Shown here: positions 54,022 through 63,457 of the stretch, piece by piece
How the letters are laid out: each line of letters opens with the position of its first letter
How positions within the stretch are numbered: the first letter of the stretch is position 1
Translations under genes and position numbers: made by a program
The notes under the pieces: model-generated
The model's database searches: none
What the model was told of the DNA's origin: nothing
Seen by the model: only the letters and a program-made list of their open reading frames with translations
DNA from: Argyresthia goedartella
Lineage: Eukaryota; Arthropoda; Insecta; Lepidoptera; Argyresthiidae
Direction of reading: 5' to 3'
Assembly (NCBI GenBank): GCA_949825045.1
Contig: OX463820.1
Coordinates: 5,220,501 to 5,284,500, forward strand
DNA length: 64,000 nucleotides

Positions 54022-54888
54022 CATAGTCAGGTCATAAGTTCTGTCACATGTGCAATATGAAATAATTTACTGTATTTTGATACACAACTGCATTCGTTTT
54101 TACGCCTTTCTCACAAAAATGTACCTCAGTTAAGCCCCAATAAGAGACTCCCAACCAAACCATGAGCGAGGATGGAAAATGACCTCCAACGTGTCCAACA
54201 CGCGGAATATGGTTGCTCGCTTCTTCACTGCTGTGTGCGTACACCTTATCATTTTGTTTGTTGTAGCTCTCTTCCACGGTGAAAATTATTTCATCCGAAA
54301 AAATAATTTCCCGATGCTTTTTTCCCGCGTACCGCTTCAACAAAGCGCGGCATCTCTTCAGTCTCAGGTCCATTAAACGAGCGTCCAAACGATGTACTGT
54401 TTTTCTTCGATATGCCCTAAGCCCTAAGTCTTCATTTAACACCCTTTTCACCGTGGTCCTGCTTAACCCCATCTGAAGGGCCAACAGTTTCTGCTTACGT
54501 ATGGGATTTCTTTGAATTCGCGCCTTCACAGCTTTTATCACTGCTGGAGTCCTAACAGAGCGAGGGCGACCACTTCTTGACCTGTCATCTACACTAGAGT
54601 CTTCATTGTATCGTTTTATGGTACGATAAACGAATCTTTTGGTTATATTAAATTTTTTCAGTAAGTCGAAAATCTGAATTGGCGCGTAACCGCAACGATG
54701 CAACGCAATAACTGCGACACGGTCTTCTTTAAGTGTCCACTCCATATTTAAAAATGAGGAAAATTCTAAAAAGTACACATTTTTATTTTCATGAAAAATT
54801 CGAAATTCGAATTCAATAAACTTTTTTGTGGCCAGCGTTCTAAATTCAAAAGTTTTTATTGTGTGACAGAACTTATGACCTGACTGTG
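54022..54888 (-). mobile_element. maT-type mariner copy 3, internally deleted
   Basis: 867 bp with TA on both sides and the same terminal repeats as copies 1 and 2. Compared with copy 2, about 450 bp are missing (copy 2 positions ~7,152-7,603), and the left subterminal region joins directly to GTATTTTGATACACAACTG. Non-autonomous but with both ends, so it could in principle still be moved by a related transposase. Confidence 0.93.
54045..54745 (-). pseudogene. Mariner transposase N-terminal part (copy 3)
   Basis: Starts at the family ATG (54,745, MEWTLKED) and reads open for about 230 residues up to NAVVYQNTV, where the internal deletion cuts the gene. The DNA-binding region and the first catalytic Asp (FSDEIIF, with Lys changed to Ile) remain. 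The second and third catalytic Asp are gone. There is a small in-frame insertion around RVGHVGGHFPSS. The open frame continues upstream of the ATG by chance, out of the element. Confidence 0.9.
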
Positions 54889-54889
54889 T

Positions 54890-55600
54890 ATAACTTTGAG
54901 TAATTAGACGGTAATGAATACAATTATTGTAAAAAATAACTAAATTAAAATGTTTACCCAATGGTGGGTGAATGGGCCATCCCATCTCTCTGAAAACACC
55001 TTTAGGATACCGCTGCTACTGCCGCGCATTCTGCTCAGCAATGATGCTGTGAGAAGCTTCTCACAGCAATATCTAATGCGCTGGACAGCAATTGGGAATT
55101 GCTGAATCAGCCTGACCCATTCCTTGCCCCGCTCGTTCACCAGACCTGACCCCAATGGATCTTTTTGTGGGGCAGGGCCATAGAACTGCAGCCTTATGGC
55201 GTAAGTCGTCTGAGCTATGAACTTCATAGAGACTTTTACGTTTGACACCTTGCACCAGCTTCATCTGTCAAATTGGTATGACGCAAGTAGCATCATAATA
55301 GAGGCCAAACCCAAGCTCATTGAATGAAGCCTAGAAGCCTTCGGTGATACCCCGCAATCGATGAAATTGTATGAACATGAGATGAACCATAGACACACGC
55401 TATGAACTTCAGAGAGTTACGCCATAAGGCTGCTGGTCAATTTAAACCAAGCGATTAACACGAAAGAGGTTTTAAAAAATAAGACTGGCTTTTGGTATCA
55501 TGAGAAAGGAGATGATGTTGAAAATTATGAACACAAGCGGGCTCGTGCTTGTGTCAGGAACCTTGGTTCTCATTTTGAGCAAGAATAAAAAAAGTTACTT
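54890..55600. other. Unrecognised region with local inverted and direct repeats
   Basis: A perfect 24-bp palindrome at 55,045-55,068 (TGCTGTGAGAAG + inverse). GCAGCCTTATGGCGTAA at 55,188-55,204 is inverted at 55,417-55,433, while GCTATGAACTTCA is repeated directly (55,214 and 55,399). A coding-like stretch on the plus strand at ~55,440-55,590 (QAINTKEVLKNKTGFWYHEK…) ends at a TAA and has no recognised domain. Two overlapping minus-strand frames (54,940-55,264) cannot both be genes. Confidence 0.45.
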
Positions 55601-56470
55601 TAATTTAAAACGTTCATATCAGTCTGTCTAAAAAACTATTCTTCTCCCTGAATCAGTTTTGTATGTCTTAATTTCAAGAATGTGAGATGTGAGGTACCCG
55701 CGAATTGATACCTCAATACAGCAATAACCTAGCATGTTTTAAAATGATTTTCACATAAATGCTTTCACCGTTTTTTTTTAAATTGCATCTCATTTGAAAA
55801 ATGTCGAAAAGCAATTTTTGTTAACTCGTTTTCCCTGAATTAAATACTGAATAGCGACAAAAATGAGCGCGACTAGAAATAGTCAGTAGAAATGACAAAA
55901 TTACTGAATTGCGCGACTAGAAATCTAATAGCAGCAACTTGAAAACCTTAATTCGAGTAACATAAAATACAAATCGAGTGTTGAATTTTGTTGTTTTTAC
56001 ATGTTCAACCTAAAACGAAGGTTAAAGGGGGCTTCGCTTCGTTCAACCCCTTTATCTTTCACCTACCCTGACCCATCACTTCGCCCAGTCTCTATTAGGG
56101 TAAACCGTTTAGTATTTTAGTCTCGCAAATTAGTAATTTTGTCGCGCAAATCAGTAATTATGACGCGCAATTTAGTATTTTTTTCGCTCATTTCAGGAAA
56201 TACCGCTGCTCATGATCATTCACTCATATATTTTTTATTCGGTCGTTTTATTATTCCCCAATTTTAAACAAGATACTTTTGAACTTGTCCGTGAATTGTA
56301 ATTATTTACTACTTCCAATGCAACCTAGCATATCCTACCTGCCTAGAAAATTATCTGGTATTATAAAATGGTAAGGTGGGCTGACTCATGGTGGTAAGAT
56401 TGTTTTTTCTATTTAGCTAGCAGAAGCAGAGATGCAAAATAAAATAAAAGATAACTTGTTTAACATGCTA
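55601..56470. repeat. Dispersed repeat with GCGCGACTAGAAAT-type motifs
   Basis: The stretch 55,845-55,925 (ATACTGAATAGCGACAAAAA, GAGCGCGACTAGAAATAGTC, TTACTGAATTGCGCGACT) is followed at 56,117-56,205 by a degenerate inverse. The part at 55,995-56,100 (TTCAACCTAAAACGAAGG, GGGGGCTTCGCTTCG, CCTACCCTGACCCATCACTT) relates to the TCAACCTAACACGAAG family. No gene. Confidence 0.5.
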
Positions 56471-56849
56471 CAGTGGGGTCATCCGGTATAAAGCTGCAGG
56501 TGGATCGTTTTGTTTTCGACTTTGTTTACCTTTCATAGAAGTTCTGATGTGGTGCATCGTAGTTTTTGCGGATGGTACCAATCTGAGGTGAGGCGAGTGA
56601 CTCATCACATCGTATTCTCCAGGAAAACGCTGTTTTGAGGATAAGTGGTCTGGTGGTAGCAGCATTCACTGAATGAATGTGGTGTCGATAGTAACAAGAA
56701 ACAAGCTGTGTTATACAAAACATGTTACTTTAATTACATCACATTCTAATCTACATCTACCTACCATTTAACTTTCGATCACCTCGCAATGGAATAAACA
56801 GAAGTTTTTTTATGATTATTTTGAATTTGATAAAGTAGTACAGCCATAA
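56471..56849. other. No gene recognised
   Basis: Overlapping minus-strand frames of 65 codons have no domain. AT-rich towards 56,800. Confidence 0.5.
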
Positions 56850-58016
56850 GTGTAAAAGTGGTACAGTTTGACAGTCTATTGCAAAGTGGCATTTGGTGGA
56901 ATCTTTAGCCTCTTGTTCCCCTTGGATTTGTAGGCGAACTGTGGCTGGATAGTGAGAATGGACGTCCCGGATTGGTTGAAGTGTATCAGCGCTTTTTCAA
57001 TCCCCTCGCATATGTCGTTGTTGAATCTGTTACCGAAACCAAGTTGGAAGACTGCCTTCCGTGCGTCGACGATGCGATCCTTATTCAGTACACGACCCTC
57101 AAGTTTTATACTGACCATGTCTCCATATTCAGGTGACCCATCGCCTTTGCCATTTTCAATTATCAGGCGAAAAATGCCACCACGTTTGTTCGGGCTGAGA
57201 TCGTCTTTGACTAGACTTTCTTTGTTTTGAATCAGAGATATTTATCCCGATTTTTGGGGCTTCGGTTATAACTTTACTTGAATTCCGACTTTCAAATACA
57301 ATATTTTCTACAGCAACCTCTTTCCCAAAATCCAGTAAGGGACGTCACTGTTGCTTCAGCTGGAGTAAAGTCTCACTAATCTTCGAACTAATAGGAGATA
57401 TCAAAATAGAAGCTTCACTGTCAATGGTTTCTGTAACAGCAGATCCCAGAACAGATTTATGCAAAGTATTCTCCTTGATCTTAGCAGCTGGCTTAGTCAT
57501 TGGAATCGACGACGCTTGCACCAGGGACTCTGATGAGACCACCGCAGAATCCTTGGTTGGAGTAACGTCGATTTTGGAAGATTTACAATTTGGAAGCTCA
57601 ATATTATTGGTCTTAGGTGTATTACGCGAAAGGATAGCTTTAAGTTGAGAAGTCATTTGCAAACCTGTCAAAATCGAGAGATCGAGAGATGTGATCATGT
57701 TGGGCTTGGGTATTACATTCGAACTTAAAGCTCCAGAATGACGAGTAGCTAGACCAGTCAAACCCTCCAAACTTAATTGGCTTGATGGCATACTGACAGC
57801 TGGGATGACTGCATTGTTAGACAAAGTTGTCATGCGAGATGCATTTGTCTGAGGTACATTTGCAGTGTTAGTTCTCGTATTTACTTTGTGCGTAGTTGAA
57901 AGTTTTGCCGTGCCAATAGGAACAACTGCTGGGCCAACTGCAAGACCTTTTCTGGGTATTCGTGGAGCAGGGCCCACAACTAGATACGGATTAGGCCCAA
58001 ATGCCTGTGATGGCAT
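56850..58016 (-). pseudogene. FKBP-like protein with long Ser/Thr-rich N-terminal region, inactivated
   Basis: The minus strand starts at 58,016 (MPSQAFGPNPYLVVG). About 220 residues of low-complexity Ser/Thr/Pro/Lys-rich sequence follow, then a TGA after LLQLKQQ (57,345). Protein-like codons continue (LLDFGKEVAVENIVFES), shift frame near 57,215, and enter an FKBP-type domain: KRGGIFRLIIENGKGDGSPE, GDMVSIKLEGRVL, GIEKALIHFNQ, LTIQPQFAYKSKG, LKIPPNATLQ, then TAG at 56,876 where the final β-strand should continue (TVKLYHF). IPPNA, the AYG-like AYK loop and the GGI start resemble the second FKBP domain of FKBP52-type immunophilins. Three lesions and no visible introns make a decayed retrocopy or relic likely. 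TPR repeats are not seen. Confidence 0.72.
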
Positions 58017-58243
58017 TTTGAAGAGATGTTAATGGTGTTTCTTAGTAATAATGGATGTTTGATAAGGATGAATCAACTGGCTAGTAGGCAGAAAGTAATT
58101 TACATGATTTTACTGCTATATTTCCAAAGTTTATTGTTAGTATCATTCCTTCAATGATTCCATGAATAGTGCATCCTGCAACAAGAGTGTAAATGTTGCC
58201 GCCATTATTAATTGTTATCTATACTTATTCTAACCATCACCAA

Positions 58244-58283
58244 CATGCTAGTGCATGCTAGTGCATGCTAGTGCATGCTAGTG
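58244..58283. repeat. 10-bp tandem repeat, four units
   Basis: Four exact copies of CATGCTAGTG. Confidence 0.97.
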
Positions 58284-58449
58284 ATAACGAAACATTTAAC
58301 AGACAGTTGTCGATACAGTTTATGAGGTAACATTCTACAACACACATCTCCCATGAAATGAGGAATGTAATGGAATGAAGTAAATACTTACTCAACATTT
58401 ACGGTTTCCACATTTTGTAGCACAAATCACAAAGCCAAAGACATATAAT
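58284..58449. other. Spacer
   Basis: No feature seen. Confidence 0.5.
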
Positions 58450-58660
58450 AATTTAAAAATAGCATAAACATAAACAATTATATACAGGCGCATACATTGC
58501 TTCTGATCCCAAACTAGAAACACCAAAACCAAACACAAACAACAAAACAAAACAACAAACCAGAAACAGCGACATCACACACATATAAATATCCTCAGCC
58601 GGGGTTCGAACCCGGGACCTCTCGCATGGTAGGCCGAGCCACAACCGCAGCATAGTCAAT
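58450..58660 (-). mobile_element. tRNA-derived SINE, minus-strand copy
   Basis: The minus strand reads TATGCTGCGGTTGTGGCTCG, GCCTACCATGCGAGAGGTCC, B box GGTTCGAACCC, GGATATTTATATGTGTGTGA, GTCGCTGTTTCTGG, a GTTTTGTTTTGTTG simple stretch, and GGGATCAGAAGCAATGTATG. Body and 3' end match 6,062-6,255 with an internal simple-sequence expansion. Confidence 0.82.
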
Positions 58661-58686
58661 TGAATAATTATCCCCTCGAGCACACT

Positions 58687-58706
58687 TGGGTACTGTAGTA
58701 CCCAAA
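58687..58706. repeat. 20-bp palindrome
   Basis: TTGGGTACTGTAGTACCCAA, perfect except the central pair. Could mark a transposon end near the piggyBac relic; no partner confirmed. Confidence 0.6.
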
Positions 58707-59383
58707 AACCCGTTATAAGCTTTACATTTTATTACCATGGCATAAGGTTTAAAATCAAGAACCCTAAAAAAAACGAGGGGGTAATTATACTATCTGGGGC
58801 CCAATTCCGGTACACAATGACAGCTCCATGACAATTACATGACGACTTTAGATATTCAATATCTGACGATTACGTAATCCCATTTCCTTTGTTGATGTAC
58901 TAAATTATTAAGCTTACCAATTAACTTAACTTTTACCATAATTGTCTAAAAAAAATTCTCCAAACGCCAAATATTGGATCGTTTGAACCTTATCAAGGTG
59001 CGTCTACATTTGTGAATGCCCGTTACTCTCAGCTTGGTGCTTGGTCCAGGTGTGAGTGTCGATTTGACATATGCATATCAATTAGCGCAATTGGGATATG
59101 GTAAAGACTATCATCTTTTTATAGATAATTTCTTTACTGGCCTACCATTGATCCATGAACTGACTGAGAGGGGTTTCCCTATGACAGGGACTGTAAGCTG
59201 TAAGGGAAAAAAGGTGGGTGATGTGCCCTTTATTGGGAAATAAAGAAGCGAAAAACAAAGAAAGAGGCTTTTACGATTATCGTGTTTCTGATGATGTCAT
59301 AATTTTCAAATGTTGCAATAATAGTATTATCTCAGTATTTTCCAATGCAATTGGCGTAAATCCTGTCCACAAAACTGAAAGAT

Positions 59384-59530
59384 GATTCAAATCAAATCAT
59401 TTATTGCAAGTAGGTAAAATAATGCACTTTTACAAGTCAAACACTTACTTAAGTCTCATATACATGGAAAAATATAAACATAAATCAAATATGATCAACT
59501 AAACTAATGAGTACTTAACGGATTTGAGTT
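59384..59530 (-). mobile_element. LINE 3' tail (minus) inside the piggyBac relic
   Basis: GATTCAAATCAAATCATTTA then TTGCAAGTAGG: the inverse of a ...CTTGCAATAAATGATTTGATTT 3' end, similar in layout to the Jockey-like tail at 45,796. No coding part. Confidence 0.62.
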
Positions 59531-59539
59531 TGAAAAAGG

Positions 59540-59698
59540 AAATTTCTCCTTCAAGTGGTGATTCCTTGAAGTGGTGCTGGAAGAAATCTCTGTTGAGAGA
59601 TAAGCTCGCCTTTGCCTTTTAATTTCGTGTATAATTGTATTGTTGTAATGTTCTGTGCAATAAAGAATTGTGAATTGTGAATTGTGAATTGTGATTCA
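59540..59698 (+). mobile_element. LINE 3' end (plus) with AATTGTG repeat tail
   Basis: The family stem-loop GGAAGAAATCTCTGTTGAGA…GATAAGCTCGCC (59,579-59,612) is followed by TGTGCAATAAAGAATTGTG and four AATTGTG-type units to ~59,693. Only the 3' UTR is left. Confidence 0.75.
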
Positions 59699-60639
59699 TG
59701 GCTGAATCTCGCACAGGAAAAAGAAACTCCATGAGCTCTACCAGTGCTTCGGAAATACGCCCGTCAGAGAAAGATAGCATCAATAAACTCTACGGGGATG
59801 TAATTTTTTCATATTTTTTTTTTACACAGTTTATGATATAAAAATTATCTAATCTAATGACAATATTATAACATCTGTAATGTAAAGACAAGCTGTAATG
59901 AACATAGCTTATGAAAAACCAGACTGGACCAGTTCCCCCAAGCAAGTATGACTTGCGCACCAGCCATCACCCCCCTCGCCATATTTGAGGGAGGGGATCA
60001 ACCCACTACACAGAGCCGATTATGATGATGATTATGAGGTGGGATGCTCGCACAGGTGGCACCACAGGTGGGTGATTGGTCCTCTATCGTGACTATTACA
60101 CCCAATTGCAAAAAAAAATACTTTAATGTAAACTGAGTTTTTTTTTTATTTGAAAAAAAACTGATAGATACTCTCACCAACTAAAAAAGACAATATCTGT
60201 GTCTCAACCACATCTTATCCTTCAATACAATAAAAACATGGGCGGAGTCAATTTATCGGACCAAAATATAATATCTACACTATGAACTAGCATTCGAGGG
60301 AAAAAGTGGTACATGCCTCTGATTCTACATTATGTTGACATGTCTGTACAACATGCTTGGTTGCTATATAGACACAATGGTGGCAATATGGATTCAGGCA
60401 TTGTATTGCAAATTCTATAATTGATAGCAATAAACAATGCGAGAAGCCAGGTCCTAGTCCGCCATCTTCAATAACTTATGACGCTCAATATGATGGCAAA
60501 GACCACCTTGCTACTGAGCAAGAAAAAAGAACCAGGTGTGGACAATGTCACAAACAATGTCCTACAAGGTGTGTCAAGTGTGATATTGGTTTGCATGCGG
60601 AATGTTTTCATATGTATCACAGGAGAAAGTAAATAAAAA

Positions 60640-62300
60640 CCTTTTCAAGAAGCTAGTATTTTTTGCATCTCCATACTCCTACTGTACCATATATGGTACC
60701 CCCGCCCTAGGACCCCACTTGTAGATTTTTTTTGTATATTTTTTCTGTGACCTAAGATTTCCTATAATTTGCCTTTGTTACTAAAAAACAAGCTTTTTCA
60801 TAAAAATAATTATCAGTCTAAATGGGTCAATGTTATCCATCCCTAGTGTTCGCCAATGAATGACGATTGATGATAAGTATCATTACTGTTTTTATCAAAT
60901 TAGATAATGAGTTATTAAAATGTTAGGTTAGGTTAACCTTTCTTGATGTTCTATTAAATACTACCTATTTTTAACAACCTTTATATATCAATAATATTGT
61001 AGTGGAAGATTATTTTCTGTCTCATACCAATATTGTATCAATTTTATTATAACTACCCCAACTGTACACGGGACTATTTTTAAATAATAATAAACTTCAT
61101 GGAGGATTTCTATATACTGATGTATGGCATTTTTATCTTATCGAAACAATGGATTTAAGGAACACGGGAACAACCCGTTCAAAGGAGTTTTAAATCACGT
61201 TGGGAAAATGAGAGACGCAGATCTGAGTCTCATATAACGTGTGCACATACAATGATAAAAAGTTAAATTAAATTAAAAACCCTTGATAGAGAAATTAATA
61301 TTTCTATACAATCACAAGATACAGACAGTATTTTATAACCACTATAGGAACCTACTCAGAGAAATTACCTTTTATATCATTATAAAATGATAATAAATAA
61401 TATTACAAGAGACACGAAGGTTTGCTCTATCAAAACAACACAAAACAAAAATGATGTAGACATTTCCCTTTTTGACGATGAATTCAAGACTGTGGCTTGT
61501 ATTTCCAGAGAGACAATCACAGAAGGAATCCGCAAATACAATCAACATAAACATGTAAAATGAAACATGAGATGAGTACCTAACTAAATAATAAGAAAAA
61601 TATTTCATACCTGATTTTTCAGCTGTTAATTTCGCGTTATTTCAACACTAGCACAAACACAGTGAATATCAAGATCAACTTACACCGAAAATTATCTTAG
61701 ATAATGGTTTGGGGAGCCCATATTTAAATACATATTAGAATCTATGAGATAATAGAAACTGATAAAAAATTTGAAACATCAAAACAACAATTCCGTCAGT
61801 GGCAGTGGCAAGGCAACTCCGCTCACATAGAAGTGAGTGTTGCCAGCTAGACTAATACGAAATATGCTAAAATGCTGTTAAAAAAATGCAAAATAGTTTA
61901 AAAGAAAATTTCCTCTCGCTATCACAATGTAACACGCTTTTATTTATAAAATTGGGACTGTGATAAAAACGGGAAGATTTAACAATTAAAGTGTAATGTT
62001 AAAAATATATAATTATGTACGATATGTAATTATTTTGTCGTAGACGAAGAAGCTTAATTATCGTTAAAGATTACAATGAACTTATAAAGGGATATATTTG
62101 TTATTGGAATTAATTTATTTTAATCTTTTTAGTTCATTTTTAATAAAAGCTTGATTTTAAAACAGTTTTTTTATCTTTTAAACGAGCCAAAACTCGATGG
62201 GGTTGCGTCGTTTAATTATGAAGTTCCTATGGGCCACCTTCCAGCTCCATCATCAGACCATGGTTACCATCTAGTGTCAAAGTACTCGTCAAGACAATTT
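60640..62300. other. No gene recognised
   Basis: AT-rich. Contains ACCATATATGGTACC at ~60,689, a short palindrome, and a CCACCTTCCAGCTCCATCAT…GACCATGGTTACCAT stretch (62,232-62,270) that I know as common interspersed sequence. Open frames have no domain. Confidence 0.5.
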
Positions 62301-62305
62301 AATAA

Positions 62306-63065
62306 ATGCCCTGCTTTTCTGTACTAAGAACAGTACGAAAAATTAGGGCAGTTCAGTTTAGGTACCTACTAAGGATAGCACTTTATAATTTAAAACGAAC
62401 AGACTCCTTAAGAGAGCTTTTTAAAGAAATTGACATACTAACAGTAGCTAGTCAATTTATTTTCGAAAATATAATGTATTGTACGCGAGAACCTTACAAC
62501 ATTTTCCAAACTTAGCGACAGCTGTAATGTTAACCTAAGAAATAATCACAGACTATGTGCGCCCCGTTTTAGACTCGCGAAGGTTAGCAATTCTTTCAAG
62601 GGTCAGTGCATTCTCTACTACAATAAGATACCTCTGGAGATTTTGAAATTGCCATTTGAGCAATTTAAAAAGCATGTTAAAGCGACAAGGGATATTACAA
62701 TGTTCAAGATTACTTAAATGACAGGACTGTATGGGGTTAATCTGTCTCAACACAGACCTTGCTGTTAATAATTTTGTAATTATTTATTCCTGCTTATTAA
62801 TCATAACAATTAAATTTTTCATATTTGTATTAGTTAAGTACAACTTATTTTTAAAAGAGATCTAAAAATAAATCTGTGGGAGTTTCTACGCCCTTCTTCT
62901 CCCACAGTGGTCCAATGTAGAGAAGAGGCAAAAAATGACGTTTGCTAAGTATATGTAAATATCTACAGTAATAAAGTACTTTGACTATTGACTATTGACT
63001 TAGTAGATACCTAAACTGAACTGCCCTAATTTTTCGTACTGTTCTTAGTACGGAAAGCAGGGCAT
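62306..63065. repeat. ~66-bp inverted repeat flanking a LINE relic
   Basis: Left arm 62,306-62,372 (ATGCCCTGCTTTTCTGTACT…GGGCAGTTCAGTTTAGG…CTACTAA) and right arm 63,000-63,065, the near-exact inverse (about two differences by eye plus one indel). The space between is filled by the LINE fragment 62,373-62,999. If that LINE is removed, the arms meet as a near-perfect palindrome. Confidence 0.88.
62373..62999 (+). pseudogene. LINE RT C-terminal relic with 3' UTR hairpin
   Basis: Reads YNLKRTDSLRELFKEIDILT, SQFIFENIMY, then after a break near 62,520 LCAPRFRLAKVSNSFKGQCI and YYNKIPLEILKLPFEQFKKH, as in 23,745-24,425. The 3' UTR has a perfect 9-bp stem (CTGTGGGAG / CTCCCACAG) at ~62,872-62,906, ACAGTAATAAAGTACTTTG, and a tail of TTGACTA units ending at 62,999. 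Confidence 0.82.
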
Positions 63066-63114
63066 TTCAGTTTAGGTCCTGCTATCAGAGTAGGTAGTAA
63101 CATATCTGGTATTA

Positions 63115-63457
63115 AAAAACCAGCCAAGTGCGAGTAGGACTCGCGCATAAAGGGTTCCATTAACTATAAAAACGGCAAAAAATCACGTTTGTTGTATGGG
63201 GTAAATATTAATTTAATTTTTATTTAATAATTTATTTTCAAAGTGGATAATATAACTCAATATTCTGTGAATATTTCAAGCGTCTACCTGTTGCCGTTAT
63301 CAATATCAAATAAAAAGGAGCAAAAAAATATTGTTGACCCCATATAACACGTTTGTTGTATGGGGCCATATATTTTTATAATTAATTTTTTTATTTTAAA
63401 AGTGAATATATAACTAAATATTCTGTGAATATTTCAAGCGTCTACCGGTTGACGTTA
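63115..63457 (+). repeat. GGTTCCGT-type repeat with internal tandem duplication
   Basis: Starts AAAAACCAGCCAAGTGCGAG…ACTCGCGCATAAAGGGTTCC, like the left end of the family, but the middle is different: a ~100-bp segment (CACGTTTGTTGTATGGGG…GAATATTTCAAGCGTCTACC) appears twice (63,184-63,293 and 63,349-63,447). Cut at its right end by the LINE at 63,458. Confidence 0.72.

Larger units (their letters stand above)
53963..55089. repeat. 18-bp perfect inverted repeat around mariner copy 3
   Basis: GCTGTCCAGCGCATTAGA at 53,963-53,980 and its exact inverse at 55,072-55,089. The mariner copy lies between. May be the ends of an unrecognised element or a shared repeat word. Confidence 0.55.
58973..60632 (+). 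pseudogene. piggyBac-like transposase, broken
   Basis: The plus strand has three protein-like stretches in family order. First, IGSFEPYQGASTFVNARYSQL, shifted near 59,035 into LGPGVSVDLTYAYQLAQLGYG and then YHLFIDNFFTGLPLIHELTE…RGFPMTGTV (one catalytic Asp lies in IDNFFT); a TAA follows PFIGK at 59,241. LINE 3' ends occupy ~59,384-59,698. From ~60,203 it resumes as VSQPHLILQYNKNMGGVNLSDQ (the family usually has MGGVDxxD; here Asp is Asn) and WYMPLILHYVDMS. It ends with a Cys-rich domain RCGQCHKQCPTRCVKCDIGLHAECFHMYHRRK-like, closing at TAA 60,630. The N-terminal third is missing. Confidence 0.83.

Noticed and set aside
54746..54985. Longer N terminus for the mariner copy 3 protein, starting at 54,985
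   Set aside because: The extra codons lie in the subterminal repeat and beyond the element boundary at 54,888. The other copies support the start at 54,745.
54940..55264. Two overlapping minus-strand genes
   Set aside because: They overlap in different frames, have no domain, and lie across palindromic and repeated sequence.
60921..60945. Telomeric TTAGG repeats
   Set aside because: Only about two units (GTTAGGTTAGGTT). Chance is enough to explain them.
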